A stretch of 64,000 nucleotides of DNA from an uncultured Bacteroides sp. (lineage in GTDB: Bacteria > Bacteroidota > Bacteroidia > Bacteroidales > Bacteroidaceae), in contig CASEYC010000104.1 of NCBI GenBank assembly GCA_949292025.1, forward strand, positions 1 through 64,000. Direction: 5' to 3'. The notes beneath the pieces were generated by a model, which saw only the letters and a list, made by a program, of their open reading frames with translations, did no database searches and had not been told where the DNA came from. How positions within the stretch are numbered: the stretch's first letter is position 1; each line of letters begins with the position of its first letter. Below are positions 14,076 to 25,000 of this stretch, piece by piece. A program made the position numbers and the translations under genes.

Positions 14076-16511
14076 ATGAGAAAGTTGTGTATGATTGCGT
14101 GGATGCTGCTGGCCTTATGCCAGTGGTCGCAAGCCGCCCGTCCGGTGGCCGCATCCATTTGTGTGAAGGGTGTTGTCGTGGATTCACTGACCCGCGAAGG
14201 CGAACCTTTTGCCAACCTGCGCGTTTTTCTGCCCGATGCTGCGGAGAAACCGCTGGTCATGGGCGTCACCGACATAGACGGTCGTTTCTGTCTGTCACTG
14301 CCCCGCTATGGCACGTTCAGGCTCAGTGTGACGTCCGTGGGTCGCAAGCCACTGGAGCGTGTGTTTACCGCTGGTCGGGGAAGTACGGAAGTGGATTTGG
14401 GCACGCTCTGTGTCACGGAGTCGGCCGAGATGCTGCAAGGCGTGGAGGTGGTGGCCCAGAAGCCGCTGGTGAAGATGGACATCGACGAAATCTCCTACAG
14501 CGTGGCGGAAGACCCCGATGCGAAGACCACCAACGTACTGGAGATGTTGCGCAAGGTGCCGATGGTGACTGTGGACGGCCAGGACAATGTGAAGGTGAAC
14601 GGCAGCAGCAGTTTCCAGATTTATGTCAACGGCAAGCCCAGCGCGATGATGAGCGCTAATCCCAGCCAGACACTGAAGGTCCTGCCTGCCTCGGCGGTCA
14701 AGTCCATAGAGGTGCAGACCAATCCCGGCGCCAAATACGATGCGGAGGGAGTGGGCGGCATCCTCAATATCACGATGGAGGACAACAGCGGCCTGGAGGG
14801 GTATTCCTTGAGCTTGAATGCGATGGCCGGCAATCTGACCCAAGGCGGTGGAGTCTATGCGATGGTGCAGAAGAACAAGCTTACTCTTTCGGCCAACGTG
14901 AATGCCACACACGTCTGGGCACCGGAGATGGACATCGAGGGCGTGCGCGAGGACTTGCTGGAGCATACGGATTTGGAATATGACAGCCGGACTTCCACCA
15001 ACATGAACTTGGTTTTCGGCAATTTCGGCGCCACATACGAACTGGATACGCTCAACACGTTGTCCGCTTCCGTCAGCCTCTTCGGGATGCCCCAGCACAC
15101 GTATGGCGATGGCTCTACGTGGCTGATCCGCGGCGGACAGACGCTGTTCGGCTACGACACGCATACGGACAACCGCGTCAAGAGCCTGTCCGTCAACGGT
15201 AGTCTGGACTATCGGCACACCTTCCGCGACAATCCCGCGCATACCTTGATGCTGGCCTACCGCGTCAGTACCCAGCCCAAGAAGACGGAGGCCGTCAGCC
15301 TGTTCAGCATCGACGGAAGCGCTGAAGATGCGTGGGCAGCCGGGTTGGCCGACCGCTATTCCACCGACCGCAACAACATGTTGGAACACACCTTCCAAGC
15401 CGACTATGCCCGTCCTCTCGGTCATGGCCACGGCATAGAGGCGGGAGCGAAGTACGTCATCCGTCGCAGCTGCAGTGATAACGACGATACCCGCTACCGG
15501 CATCGCAGCGACATTGCCGCCGTCTATGGCAGCTACAGCTTGCGTGCCGGAGCATTCGGCTTGAAAACCGGATTGCGCTACGAGCATACCGGCCAGCGTG
15601 TGCGTTTCCTCCAAGGAGACGGGGAGGACTTCGACTTGAAGTATGATAACTGGGTGCCGTCCTTGTCCGCCAGCTACAGCTTCGGCCACGGGCAGCAGTT
15701 GGGTGCGGGCTACAACCTGCGCATCTCGCGCCCCGGCATCGGTTTCCTCAATCCGTATGTCAACGACCAGGACCCTACGCATATCACCTACGGCAATCCT
15801 GCCTTGCGGCCGGAGAAGGCGCATAACTTCAGCCTGAACTACAGCCTGTTCAGCACACGCTTCATGCTCAATGCCGCCTTGCGCCACACCTTGATGAACA
15901 ACACCTTGGAGGAATATACGCGTACTGAGGAGCAGGTGCTCTACACCACCTACGGCAATATCGGCCGCAGGCGTACCACCGAGCTGAGCCTTTTCCTCAA
16001 CTGGAGCATTACCTCGGCCACGCGGTTGACTGTCAACTCTACAACAGGTTATGTGGATTTGCGTTCCCCGTCATTGGGTTATTGCAACCACGGCTGGCAA
16101 CAGTCGCTGATGGCCGGAGTACAGCACACCTTCCCTTTCAAGCTGAAATTCAGTGCCAACTATTTCGGCAATACGGAGAGCATCACCCTGCAAGGCAAGA
16201 CGGGCGGTTTCGGGATGCATACCTTGGGATTGAGCCAGTCTTTTCTGAAAGGTGAGCGTCTGAATATCAGCTTGACCGCTGTAAACCCTTTTTGCCGCAG
16301 CGTCCGTATGGATACGGATGTGAATGGCAACGGCTTCACCAATCGCACGCACATCCGGCTGCCGATGCGGGCCTTTGTGGTAGGCATCAGTTTCCGCCTG
16401 GGCGACCTGAAGCCCAAACAGAAGGTGCGCACGGCCACCGAGTCAGACATTCGCGACCGTCAAGCCACGGATCTGCCCTTGAACGGTTTGATTCCTTCGG
16501 CAGGAAATTGA
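14076..16511 (+). CDS. TonB-dependent-receptor-like outer-membrane beta-barrel protein
   Basis: 811 residues from ATG 14076: signal peptide MRKLCMIAWMLLALCQWSQA; a carboxypeptidase-regulatory-like domain (CVKGVVVDSLTREGEPFANLRVF, residues about 28-110); a plug (LQGVEVVAQKPLVKMDIDEISYSV to NPGAKYDAEGVGGILNITM, about 125-230); then a beta-barrel of the outer-membrane beta-barrel family type, ending in VGISFRLGDLKP plus a 35-residue tail instead of a terminal aromatic. Such proteins lack a SusD partner and are often controlled by an adjacent two-component pair, here the divergent LytTR system. The substrate is unknown. A frame extending upstream to a TTG at 13977 is not used as start because the signal peptide begins at 14076. 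Confidence 0.87.
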   Translation: MRKLCMIAWMLLALCQWSQAARPVAASICVKGVVVDSLTREGEPFANLRVFLPDAAEKPLVMGVTDIDGRFCLSLPRYGTFRLSVTSVGRKPLERVFTAGRGSTEVDLGTLCVTESAEMLQGVEVVAQKPLVKMDIDEISYSVAEDPDAKTTNVLEMLRKVPMVTVDGQDNVKVNGSSSFQIYVNGKPSAMMSANPSQTLKVLPASAVKSIEVQTNPGAKYDAEGVGGILNITMEDNSGLEGYSLSLNAMAGNLTQGGGVYAMVQKNKLTLSANVNATHVWAPEMDIEGVREDLLEHTDLEYDSRTSTNMNLVFGNFGATYELDTLNTLSASVSLFGMPQHTYGDGSTWLIRGGQTLFGYDTHTDNRVKSLSVNGSLDYRHTFRDNPAHTLMLAYRVSTQPKKTEAVSLFSIDGSAEDAWAAGLADRYSTDRNNMLEHTFQADYARPLGHGHGIEAGAKYVIRRSCSDNDDTRYRHRSDIAAVYGSYSLRAGAFGLKTGLRYEHTGQRVRFLQGDGEDFDLKYDNWVPSLSASYSFGHGQQLGAGYNLRISRPGIGFLNPYVNDQDPTHITYGNPALRPEKAHNFSLNYSLFSTRFMLNAALRHTLMNNTLEEYTRTEEQVLYTTYGNIGRRRTTELSLFLNWSITSATRLTVNSTTGYVDLRSPSLGYCNHGWQQSLMAGVQHTFPFKLKFSANYFGNTESITLQGKTGGFGMHTLGLSQSFLKGERLNISLTAVNPFCRSVRMDTDVNGNGFTNRTHIRLPMRAFVVGISFRLGDLKPKQKVRTATESDIRDRQATDLPLNGLIPSAGN

Positions 16512-16531
16512 CCGGGTTTCCGTGGAAAAAC

Positions 16532-16564
16532 AGCGGTTGTCCTGAAATTAACGGGGCAACCGCT
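16532..16564 (+). terminator. Intrinsic terminator after the outer-membrane protein gene
   Basis: AGCGGTTG (16532-16539) pairs with CAACCGCT (16557-16564), followed by TTCTTG. Confidence 0.65.
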
Positions 16565-16594
16565 TTCTTGATTCGCCGAAAGCCGATATATTTG
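16564..16594 (+). promoter_or_regulatory. Promoter of the CE1-like esterase
   Basis: TTTC (16564-16567), 19 bases, TATATTTG (16587-16594), 30 bases before the ATG. Confidence 0.6.
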
Positions 16595-16624
16595 TAGCTG
16601 CAAAAACTTTAGACATATCCTATC

Positions 16625-17803
16625 ATGATGAAAAGAAGCATTGGGCTGCTTTGCCTGCTGGTGCTGGCAGGATGGGCATACGCCCAGCAGAACGTATCGT
16701 TCAGAGAAGGGAACGTGGTTTCGCCACAAGTGAATGAAGACCATAGCGTGACGTTCCGTGTCCGTGCCCCGCAGGCGGAAAACGTGATGGTGTTGGGCGA
16801 CTGGGCAGCCAACAAGGGCTTTGGCGCCCTGACGAAGGGTGCCGACGGCGTGTGGACCTATACGACGCCCGCCTTGCCTTCCGAGATGTACACGTACCGT
16901 TTCCTCATCGACGGCGTGGCAGGGCTGGATCCGTCCAATCCGTTTACGCGGCGCGATGTGGGCAATGTGTTCAGCATTTTCTATGTCGGTGGAGGTTGTG
17001 CCGACTATTACCAGGTACGCGATGTTCCACATGGAACTGTGTCGGCTGTGTGGTACCCGTCCGGGCAACTGGGCGCCAACCGCCGTTTGTCTGTCTATAC
17101 GCCGCCCATGTATGACGCCGAGCCGGAACGGCGTTTCCCCGTGCTCTATCTGCTGCACGGCAGCGGGGGCGATGAGAACGCTTGGGTGGAACTGGGACAC
17201 GTGGCACGCATCATGGACAACCTGATTGCCGAGGGCAAGGTGGAGCCGATGATTGTGGTGATGCCCAACGGCAACTCCAGCAAGCAGGCCGCTCCGGGCG
17301 AGACCAGCGAAAACCTGTCCTACAAGCCTGCCATGACCAACCTTATCCCCGGTTCCTACAAGAACGGCAAGTATGAGACGGCTTTTCCTGAGATTGTCAA
17401 CTTCATAGACCACCGCTACCGGACCATCGCCGACAAAGACCACCGCGCCTTGGCCGGACTGTCGATGGGCGGGTTCCATACCCTCTATATCTCGGTCAAC
17501 CATCCTGCGTATTTCGATTACATCGGCCTCTTCTCCGCAGGGTTGGACATGAGCAACGTGGATGTCTCCCAACCGGCGTACGGCAACCTCGACGGGAAAC
17601 TGAAAGCCTTGCAAGAGGCGGGCTACAAGCTGTTCTGGGTGGCTATCGGCAACGAGGATTTCCTCTATCAGGCCAACCTGGATTTCTGCAAGCGCCTGGA
17701 CGGGCTGAAGTTTGATTATGAATATCACGAATCCTCGCGCGGGCACCTTTGGTTCAACTGGCGCCAATACCTGTTGCTCTTTGCGCCGCGGCTTTTTAGG
17801 TAA
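16625..17803 (+). CDS. Secreted CE1-like esterase with N-terminal CBM48/E-set domain
   Basis: 392 residues: signal peptide ([19 protein letters not shown]), an immunoglobulin-like domain of the CBM48/esterase type ([20 protein letters not shown] to [13 protein letters not shown], residues about 35-110), then an esterase D/feruloyl-esterase alpha/beta hydrolase. Catalytic elements visible: nucleophile S in [10 protein letters not shown], a likely acid D in the GNEDFLYQ region, and H in [10 protein letters not shown]. The oxyanion-type loop is [14 protein letters not shown]. This architecture is typical of Bacteroidetes enzymes removing feruloyl or acetyl groups from plant xylan. No other xylan gene adjoins, so the substrate is inferred only from family. 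Confidence 0.88.
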   Translation: MMKRSIGLLCLLVLAGWAYAQQNVSFREGNVVSPQVNEDHSVTFRVRAPQAENVMVLGDWAANKGFGALTKGADGVWTYTTPALPSEMYTYRFLIDGVAGLDPSNPFTRRDVGNVFSIFYVGGGCADYYQVRDVPHGTVSAVWYPSGQLGANRRLSVYTPPMYDAEPERRFPVLYLLHGSGGDENAWVELGHVARIMDNLIAEGKVEPMIVVMPNGNSSKQAAPGETSENLSYKPAMTNLIPGSYKNGKYETAFPEIVNFIDHRYRTIADKDHRALAGLSMGGFHTLYISVNHPAYFDYIGLFSAGLDMSNVDVSQPAYGNLDGKLKALQEAGYKLFWVAIGNEDFLYQANLDFCKRLDGLKFDYEYHESSRGHLWFNWRQYLLLFAPRLFR

Positions 17804-17831
17804 GTTTTTGGATACGATAAATAGGAATTTA

Positions 17832-17916
17832 GCGGGCTTTGCCCGCAATGTTAAACGTGTAGGGGCGACCCTTGCGGTCGCCCCTATTCAGGGCGGGGGC
17901 AAGCCCCGCCCCTACA
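17832..17916. repeat. Triple-hairpin intergenic element
   Basis: Three consecutive perfect hairpins: GCGGGC-TTT-GCCCGC (17832-17846), AGGGGCGACC / GGTCGCCCCT (17861-17885) and GGGCGGGG / CCCCGCCC (17891-17911). The outer GTAGGGGCG and CGCCCCTAC can also pair over the whole element. It lies between the esterase and exonuclease III genes. Sequences of this GGGCGACC-loop-GGTCGCCC kind recur in many gut genomes; a related degenerate copy is at 63211-63240. Confidence 0.85.
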
Positions 17917-17948
17917 ACGATAAATTATCATTTAAATTCTATAACAGC

Positions 17949-18710
17949 ATGAAATTCATTTCCTGGAATGTAAACGGCCTGCGTGCCTGCAAGGACAAGG
18001 GCTTTATGGATGCGTTCAAGCAGTTGGACGCCGACTTCTTCTGCCTGCAAGAGACCAAGATGCAGGCCGGGCAATTGGATTTGGCTTTCGAGGGCTATGA
18101 GTCCTATTGGAACTACGCCGAGAAGAAAGGCTATTCGGGCACGGCCATTTATACCCGCCACAAGCCGCTGGACGTGACCTACGGCATCGGCATCGAGCAT
18201 CACGACAAGGAGGGGCGAGTCATCACGCTCGAAATGCCGGACTTCTTCCTCGTCACGGTCTATGTGCCCAACTCGCAGGACGAACTGCGCCGACTGGACT
18301 ACCGCATGACGTGGGAGGACGATTTCCGCGCCTACCTGCTTTCGCTGGATGCCCGCAAGCCGGTCATTGTCTGCGGCGACCTCAACGTGGCTCATCAGGA
18401 AATAGACCTGAAGAATCCCAAGACCAACCGCCGCAACGCCGGCTTCACGGACGAGGAGCGCGGCAAGTTCAGTGAGCTGCTGGCAGCCGGCTTCACGGAT
18501 ACTTTCCGTTATTTCCATCCGGACCAAAAGGACATCTATTCCTGGTGGTCCTACCGCTTCCGGGCACGCGAGAAGAACGCGGGCTGGCGCATCGACTACT
18601 TCCTCGTGTCCAAGCGTCTGGACGAGAAACTGGTCAGCGCGGGCATACATACGGAGATTTACGGGTCGGATCATTGCCCGGTGGAGGTGGTGCTGGATTT
18701 TACAGACTGA
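17949..18710 (+). CDS. xth: Exodeoxyribonuclease III (AP endonuclease)
   Basis: 253 residues, complete: [13 protein letters not shown] start, catalytic E in CLQETKMQ, D and N in [12 protein letters not shown], and D-H in [10 protein letters not shown]. It acts in base-excision repair, cutting at abasic sites and degrading DNA 3' to 5'. The start is ATG 17949; an in-frame extension upstream covers the hairpin element and is not coding. Its last 11 bases overlap the convergent NarL-type regulator gene. Confidence 0.96.
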   Translation: MKFISWNVNGLRACKDKGFMDAFKQLDADFFCLQETKMQAGQLDLAFEGYESYWNYAEKKGYSGTAIYTRHKPLDVTYGIGIEHHDKEGRVITLEMPDFFLVTVYVPNSQDELRRLDYRMTWEDDFRAYLLSLDARKPVIVCGDLNVAHQEIDLKNPKTNRRNAGFTDEERGKFSELLAAGFTDTFRYFHPDQKDIYSWWSYRFRAREKNAGWRIDYFLVSKRLDEKLVSAGIHTEIYGSDHCPVEVVLDFTD

Positions 18711-19299
18711 TTTTGCCCACCAGTTGCGTGACGTTGTAGACCTCGAATTTCTTCATGATTCTCCGCCGGTGGGTCTTGACGGTATTGATGCTGAGGCTCA
18801 TGGCTTGGGCAATCTGGGCGTTGCTCAAGCCATTCATGATATGTTTCAGCACTTGCGCCTCTTTCAAGGTGAGCCGGTTCAGTGCCTTCGGGCGCATCAG
18901 CCGCGTGAACACGGGGTCATAGTACGACAAGCCGCAACGCAGGTGTCTGATGGCCTGTTGCAACTCATCGAGGGGGGAATTTTTGGAAACGGCCCCTTCC
19001 ACGTCGAGCCCGACCAGCTCGTCGGCAATCCAAGGTTCTTCATGCATGGTGTAGACCAGGATGCGGCAGGACGGCATCCGGGTGCGCAGCCGGGCGATGA
19101 AGTCGCCGCTCTGCTTTCCGCATAGTCCCAAATCGAGGATGCAAAGGTCGAACGCGGAGTCTTCCGGCAGGTCTTCCAGCCGGATGTCGGTCTTGGTGGT
19201 GCAGGACACGTTGTGCAGCTCCGTGGCGAGGGCCTGTATGCCTTGCAGCACGATGGGGTGGTCGTCTATGGCGAGTATGCGGTAGTTGTTCTCAGTCAT
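18700..19299 (-). CDS. NarL/LuxR-type response regulator
   Basis: 199 residues: receiver domain (acidic D12-D13 in [12 protein letters not shown], phospho-acceptor D56 in LCILDLGL) and a C-terminal LuxR helix-turn-helix ([26 protein letters not shown], then [16 protein letters not shown]). Target genes are unknown. It overlaps its kinase gene by 8 bp, and the 3' end overlaps xth by 11 bp in convergent orientation. Confidence 0.92.
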   Translation of the reverse strand: MTENNYRILAIDDHPIVLQGIQALATELHNVSCTTKTDIRLEDLPEDSAFDLCILDLGLCGKQSGDFIARLRTRMPSCRILVYTMHEEPWIADELVGLDVEGAVSKNSPLDELQQAIRHLRCGLSYYDPVFTRLMRPKALNRLTLKEAQVLKHIMNGLSNAQIAQAMSLSINTVKTHRRRIMKKFEVYNVTQLVGKISL

Positions 19300-21175
19300 G
19301 TTGCTGTCGGATTGGAAAGGTTAGGGTGAATCGGTTCTGGTCTTTTTCCCGCTCCCTGGAAAGGGTGGCTTTCAGGGATTTGGCCCGTTCTTCCACGGTG
19401 CGCAGCCCGATGCCTTCCGGATTGTCGGGAAGGGTGAAGGCGTTCCCGTTGTCGGTGATGGTCAGGGTGCAGCGTCCCGTCTCGTCTGTCTCTAATGCCA
19501 GCGTGATGCAGGTGGCTTGCGCGTGCTTCAGGCAGTTGGACACGGTTTCCTGCGTGATGCGGTAAATGTCCCGCGCCGTTTCCTTGTCCAGTCGCTCGTT
19601 GTGTCCGCTTGGGTGGTAAGTGATGTCCGCCTGGCTGTTGCCGGACATGAAAGAGGCGTAGCGTGCCAGCAGCTCGTCCAGGCCGATGCGCTCGAAGTCC
19701 GGAGGCATCAGTTCGTGCGATATGGCCCTTATCTCTTGTTTCAGCCCGTTTACGGTTTCGCTGATTTCCTTCCACGCTTGCGGATGGTGGTTTCCCGCCG
19801 TCTCGATGCGCATTTGCAGGGCCAGCAGCTCGTTGGCTATGCCGTCGTGCAGTTCCTTGGCCAGGTGCTTGCATTCCTCTTCCAGCCCCTCGGTGTAGCG
19901 CCGGGCGGCTTCCCGTTCTTTTTCTTGCTGCACGTGTTGCAGGCGGCGTTCGGTGGCTTTCTGCTTATGGCGGAAGTAGGCGAGCGCCAAGACAGCCGCA
20001 AACAGGATGCAGAGGGCGGCCACCACGGTTCGCAGCTGGGCGGCTTCTTTTTGCAGCAACTGTTCGTTGAGGCGGGCGTTTTGCAACTCTTGCTCCTTGG
20101 TGTGGTACTTGATGTTGAGCCGGGCCATTTCGTCGGTCAGTTCCCGGCGGGCCAATGTGTCCGTCCACAGGCGGGCGCTGTCCATGCAGGCAAAGGCGCG
20201 TTTGTGGTCTCCCAGTGCCTGGTAACACCGGGCCATGTCGGCGTAGAGCGTATGCCGGTCCGTTCCCGTCCCCTCTTGCTGCAGGTGGCGGAAGTCTTGC
20301 AGGGCTGCGGCATATTGCTCCAGCATCAGCAGGGCTTTTGCCCTGGCTTGGAGGTATCCCCGCGCGGCAATGGTGCCGGGTGTCACTTGGTGCAGCAGGC
20401 GGTTGCCCATGCGGAGGTATTGTTTCAGGGAATCGGTCTGGTGATTGTCTCCGAAGCAGGCCAGGAATCCGCTCATGCAACGGAGTTTCCATTCCGCGTT
20501 GTCCTCCTCGCAGGCCATTTGCCACGCCTGGCGGATGGAGCGTCCGGCCTCTTCGGCGTGTCCTGCCGCCAGCTTGATGTTGGCGCCCACCTGCAAGGCG
20601 TTGAACGCGGCCAGGCGTTCGTCCGTCTTCAGCGCGTGTGCCCACGCCCGGTCGATGTATTGCTCCGCCTCGGCGAAGTGCTTCAGGTTGTAGTGGAATA
20701 CGGCCAGGTTCATGTTGAGGTGCGCCAGCCAACTTTCGTCCCCGTATTGCAGGGCGGCCTCCAACGCCTTGTTGTAGTAGAGCAAGGCAGAATCCGGCTC
20801 GTGGGCGCGGCGGTAGAGGATGCCCAGGTCGTTGTAGACGCTGAGATGGGTTTCCAAGTCCTTTGTCCGGTGCAGGTGGGGCAGGACGCTTTTCTTGCCC
20901 TCCAATCCCCGCCGCTCGTCGCCTTGGTAGACGTAGAGGGTGGCCTGTTCATTCAGCAGGGTGGGGTAGACGGGCGATTGTTCCACATCCGGCATGGCAA
21001 ATGCACTGTCAAAACACTGTTGCGCGGCCTCCAGTTCCCCTTCTCCCATCAGGGTGGCGGCGCGGTCGTAGAGGCAGGTCAGCAAGGTGTCCCTGTCCGT
21101 TCCCCTTGTCTGGGCAACGGCACATGCCGACCAGAAAAGGAGAACGGACAAGAGACGTACATTGATGCTATTCAT
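19292..21175 (-). CDS. TPR-containing HisKA_3 sensor histidine kinase
   Basis: 627 residues: signal peptide (LLSVLLFWSACAVAQ), a periplasmic tetratricopeptide-like helical domain (about residues 30-345, with repeats such as SALLYYNKALEAALQYGD and AVFHYNLKHFAEAEQYIDRAW), a coiled coil, one membrane segment (VVAALCILFAAVLALAYF, near residue 395), a HisKA_3 domain with phospho-acceptor H in KELHDGIANELLAL, and an ATPase domain (GIGLRTVEERAKSL). It is the cognate kinase of the adjacent NarL-type regulator. A TAACTTTG box lies at 21198-21205 on the minus strand. The signal sensed is unknown. Confidence 0.92.
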   Translation of the reverse strand: MNSINVRLLSVLLFWSACAVAQTRGTDRDTLLTCLYDRAATLMGEGELEAAQQCFDSAFAMPDVEQSPVYPTLLNEQATLYVYQGDERRGLEGKKSVLPHLHRTKDLETHLSVYNDLGILYRRAHEPDSALLYYNKALEAALQYGDESWLAHLNMNLAVFHYNLKHFAEAEQYIDRAWAHALKTDERLAAFNALQVGANIKLAAGHAEEAGRSIRQAWQMACEEDNAEWKLRCMSGFLACFGDNHQTDSLKQYLRMGNRLLHQVTPGTIAARGYLQARAKALLMLEQYAAALQDFRHLQQEGTGTDRHTLYADMARCYQALGDHKRAFACMDSARLWTDTLARRELTDEMARLNIKYHTKEQELQNARLNEQLLQKEAAQLRTVVAALCILFAAVLALAYFRHKQKATERRLQHVQQEKEREAARRYTEGLEEECKHLAKELHDGIANELLALQMRIETAGNHHPQAWKEISETVNGLKQEIRAISHELMPPDFERIGLDELLARYASFMSGNSQADITYHPSGHNERLDKETARDIYRITQETVSNCLKHAQATCITLALETDETGRCTLTITDNGNAFTLPDNPEGIGLRTVEERAKSLKATLSREREKDQNRFTLTFPIRQQHD

Positions 21176-21270
21176 TTTGTTTGTAATGGATTCGGGGCAA
21201 AGTTAATGCTTTTTCTTTGAATAGCGTGCCCGTGACCTGATTTTCTTGAATAGAGGCTGTTGTTGGATTA

Positions 21271-21978
21271 TTATTCCATCAGCGCTTTCTTTTCTCTTTC
21301 GCCTTCGTTATACCATTCCCGTAATTGTTCCTGAATGGTACTCCGTTGTGCTTGGAAGGTCTGTTCCGAAATGAACCGCAGGTTGTTGCAGCGTTCCGCA
21401 TACTTGGCCGGGATTTGGGGAGCATGGAGCGCATGCTTCACATGCAAAGTATCGCCGGCAGTCTGTTTGTTCAGTTTTGACGTACTGCTAAGACAGATTG
21501 GCTGGTCATCACTCTGCACGAAGGAATAGATGATTAGCGGCTTGTCTAGGTCCTGCGTCAACACAGCATCGAAGGTTAAGTTCAGTTTCAGATCCTTGCC
21601 TCCGCCCAAGTTTACCGACTCTACAATGATGCCCGAGACGATCCGGTAAGGCAGGCTGTCCGCCATGCTGTAGGCTACTTTTCTTCCTGTCATTTTATCT
21701 GCCAGGCCTTGCGCTTTTTCCATCATCTTCTTGTATTCGTCTTCCATTTTGGGCATTATTTCCTCTAAGGCTTTCATGACTTCTTTCTCGTCCAAGCCTT
21801 TCATTTCTTTCATCATCTTTCGTTCCGGTTCTTCATAGAGTGACGGGATTTTGCCGAATAGGCCTTCCTTCTCCGCATCGGATGATGTGTCTGTTGTGTT
21901 TCCGCCTCCACAGGAGGTCAAAGCCCATGCTCCGGCCACGATGGCGGCAGAGCCTAAAATCAGTTGTTTCAGTTTCAT
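21271..21978 (-). CDS. Lipoprotein of unknown function
   Basis: 235 residues: lipobox ALTSC with C23 followed by GGG, a charged helical part (PSLYEEPERKMMKEMKGLDEKEVMKALEEIMPKMEDEYKKM split over residues 45-90), then a beta-rich part containing FVQSDDQPICLSS. Not recognised. The base composition starts to become AT-richer here. It follows the M64 gene in the same direction with a 33-base gap and could be co-transcribed with it. Confidence 0.75.
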   Translation of the reverse strand: MKLKQLILGSAAIVAGAWALTSCGGGNTTDTSSDAEKEGLFGKIPSLYEEPERKMMKEMKGLDEKEVMKALEEIMPKMEDEYKKMMEKAQGLADKMTGRKVAYSMADSLPYRIVSGIIVESVNLGGGKDLKLNLTFDAVLTQDLDKPLIIYSFVQSDDQPICLSSTSKLNKQTAGDTLHVKHALHAPQIPAKYAERCNNLRFISEQTFQAQRSTIQEQLREWYNEGEREKKALME

Positions 21979-22011
21979 AGTAATTGTGTTTATAGTTTAT
22001 TAATGATAGGA

Positions 22012-25000
22012 TTATCTGTAGGGCACAACGATGCTGTTCTTCCGGGCATCGCGCCACGTGCCTTTCACTCGTACAGGCGGGCGATGGCTCTTCTTCCACT
22101 TCTCCACCTGTGCGGCAGACGGTGCTTGGCGCAAGCTTCGTGTGGTAGCGGCATTCCGGCTTGGGGCATCGAACTCTACAAAGTCTTCGTAGTCGTAAGT
22201 CCACGAACTGCCTTCGGACATCTGCATGACGCGTTTGTAGATTTGTTCGCGGCTGGGAGAGTTGAACGGGCTGTCGTTGTAGCGCATCATGCTGTTCTCG
22301 GTAGGACGATAGGCACCTAATCCATAGTAATTTGCCCCCTCGTAAAGACCCAATCCTTCGTTGTCGTAACGGCTGTCTTGCAAGAAGTGCGACCATCTGA
22401 CAGTAGACGGGTCGTTGCGCCAATCTACGTTGGCACCCCAACCGAGGTTTTCCCATTGGTAGTCCATGAGTTCTTTCTCGGATTCGGGCAAGGTCTCATT
22501 CCAGTAACCGGTTTCTACATATTCATCAGACAAGTTGGCAATGCCGTGTCCACCTGTTTCATGATTCAACACTTCGTCAATATATTGCATGATATACGCC
22601 ACGAAAGAACCGTCAGTATACATGACTGTATAGCTTCGTCCGGAATCGTAGGCTGTATTATATACGACAGTCACCATCAACTTATCCGTATTGATACCGG
22701 ACACTTTAGCGGCATATTCAAAGCATTTTGCATCATTTGCATTGAGTGCACCGATGAAGTTTGCTTGGGATACGACTTTTACCGAATACACATTGAAACG
22801 GTCGCGTAGTGATTTGTACGGTTCTATGGCAAAAAGTTGATCCATGGCATCACGCATCTTTTCGTCATACAAGTCCATTTCTTTGTCTGTAAAGAAGTCG
22901 CCCATGAACACTAAATCCACGCCATTTCCTATGGATGCGGATTGCAGTTGCACCACTTCGCCATCCCGCGAATAGTCTACATCGAAATCTTCATCCTCAA
23001 AACTTCCGTCTTCATTGGGATTGCCAAAGAGTGCTCCCGTGAACTTGAAGATGTTTTCATTGTTAAGCGGATAAGAATCATCGGTTTGGCAGGCGCATTC
23101 ATACCCATATCCCCAATAGATGATATTGCCTTGGTTATCGGCAATATGGAAGAATGGGGCAAATGGTTGACGGAACAAGTAAAAACCATTTGTCATGCTT
23201 GACCATGGGTAGTTATCGTAGGTTTCATCCTGCGCACCCGCATTTCCGGCCATTGCACCCCAAAAATGTTTCATATTGGGCATACAGGCGAGTTGGGTCG
23301 TGATTTCTTCATTGTCATATTTAACCGTTGTCATCCCAATCACGCCCAACCCTTGGTCTTTGTATTTGTCATACAAGTGTGAAACCGCCCGCATCAGTTG
23401 AGTGGCTGTCTCGTCCATTCGAGTGTTCCACGTGAAGAACATAGTATATTTGTTTTTCTTATACTCTTCACCTAAATTGACGAACGAACCGTCATAGCAT
23501 TTTACAGTGTTGGTATGCGATGGGATGTCTACCTTGTCGAATACATAGCCATCATTCTGAAACAGCATATCCCACCAATACACATGGAAATTCGGATGTT
23601 TGGATATGGCATCTGGTATTTTCCCACTTAGGTTATTATACGAGATTTTCAGATATCGCCCCGCGTCCATGATATAAGCATAAGATTCGGGTATGGTGCC
23701 GGTAAACTGATTCTCTACCATTCCTATACTGATGCCATCTTTATGGCTTTCAGGCAATGAACCGGTAAATGCATTATAATCAAGATATAGTTCTCTTAGA
23801 TAGGGGCAGTGCGAAGCAAAGTCTGGAACTTCGCCTGTCATCTTGCGGGATTCGTTATCAAATTGGTCTTTGGATACATTGAATTCTACCAATAACGGGA
23901 AGTTGATATAATTTTCAGGTATTTCTCCATAGAATTTGTTGCCAGGAAGATATATAGTATTGAGTTCTTCCAATTGGGTCAATTTCGGCGGAAGAGTACC
24001 GCATAAATTATTGTAGGCTAGATGTAATCCTCTTACCCGGTCATCTTCCGGCCAAAGAGTTACTCCATACCATTCTGATACAGGCTTGTCGCTACACCAG
24101 TTATCATTGCGTATCCAGTTGTCCCCATTCATGGCATTATAAAAAGCAATGAGTGCCTCGCGTTCACGCGCCAAGATTTCTGCGTTATTGTCCTCATTTA
24201 TGCTTAGTGTGTAGATGTTTCCTGCTTGGAAGCCACCTTCCGGTGCTCTTTTGGTCAATAATGTATGGTTAGTAATGTTGTCAAGGTTGTATGTTTTAAT
24301 GGAGAGAACTGAATGTCCTGATTGTGGGTATATGGCTACATAACACGTTATGCTTTCCCTGTTATTGATGGTATCTTCCGGGATGGCATAATTTACCCCG
24401 TCATTATATATAACGTCTATGTCGGGGTTATTTGTCTCGTATTCGATGACTTCTTGACTTATTGGGTCAAAGTAGTTTGGCTGGTATGTTGTGCCCCCTC
24501 CGAGGTGTTCTTTTGATTCGATTCTAATTCCAGCTACCCCTTTCAATATCTCGGTAGGCATTGTTATTTTGAGGTAGGCAAATACGTGTTTGAACTTCAG
24601 CGAAAGCACATTATCCTGTACGGTTCCCTCTGCATAAAGAAAATCGTTAGTGATGGAGTCGCTATACTCTTGTGTTTCATTTGGGGTAATCAAAACCGTA
24701 TTGTCCTTTGTGTCTTCCGTATAAGGATAATAGGCATATACCTTTGTCCCATCTTTAATCTCCAATTTGTTTTGTTGGGTAAGCGGGCTGAATTCTGTGG
24801 ATTTTCCTGTGGATATGGCATAATAAGGAAAGTTGCCTTGTTTATCCGTGAAGAGCCCTATTTGGTCGTTTTCCTCCCAAATGGAATAATTGATATTCTC
24901 TGATTCTGAATGAGCCAGGCGTGTTTCTGCAAAGCTGGCGACAATGCGCAGTCCATCGTGCTCATATCCGGAAAATTCATCATCTTGGCAGCTCCATAAT

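Noticed and set aside
14295..15887. A 530-codon open frame antisense to the outer-membrane protein gene
   Set aside because: No start signal or domain; the sense strand encodes a clear plug and barrel protein.
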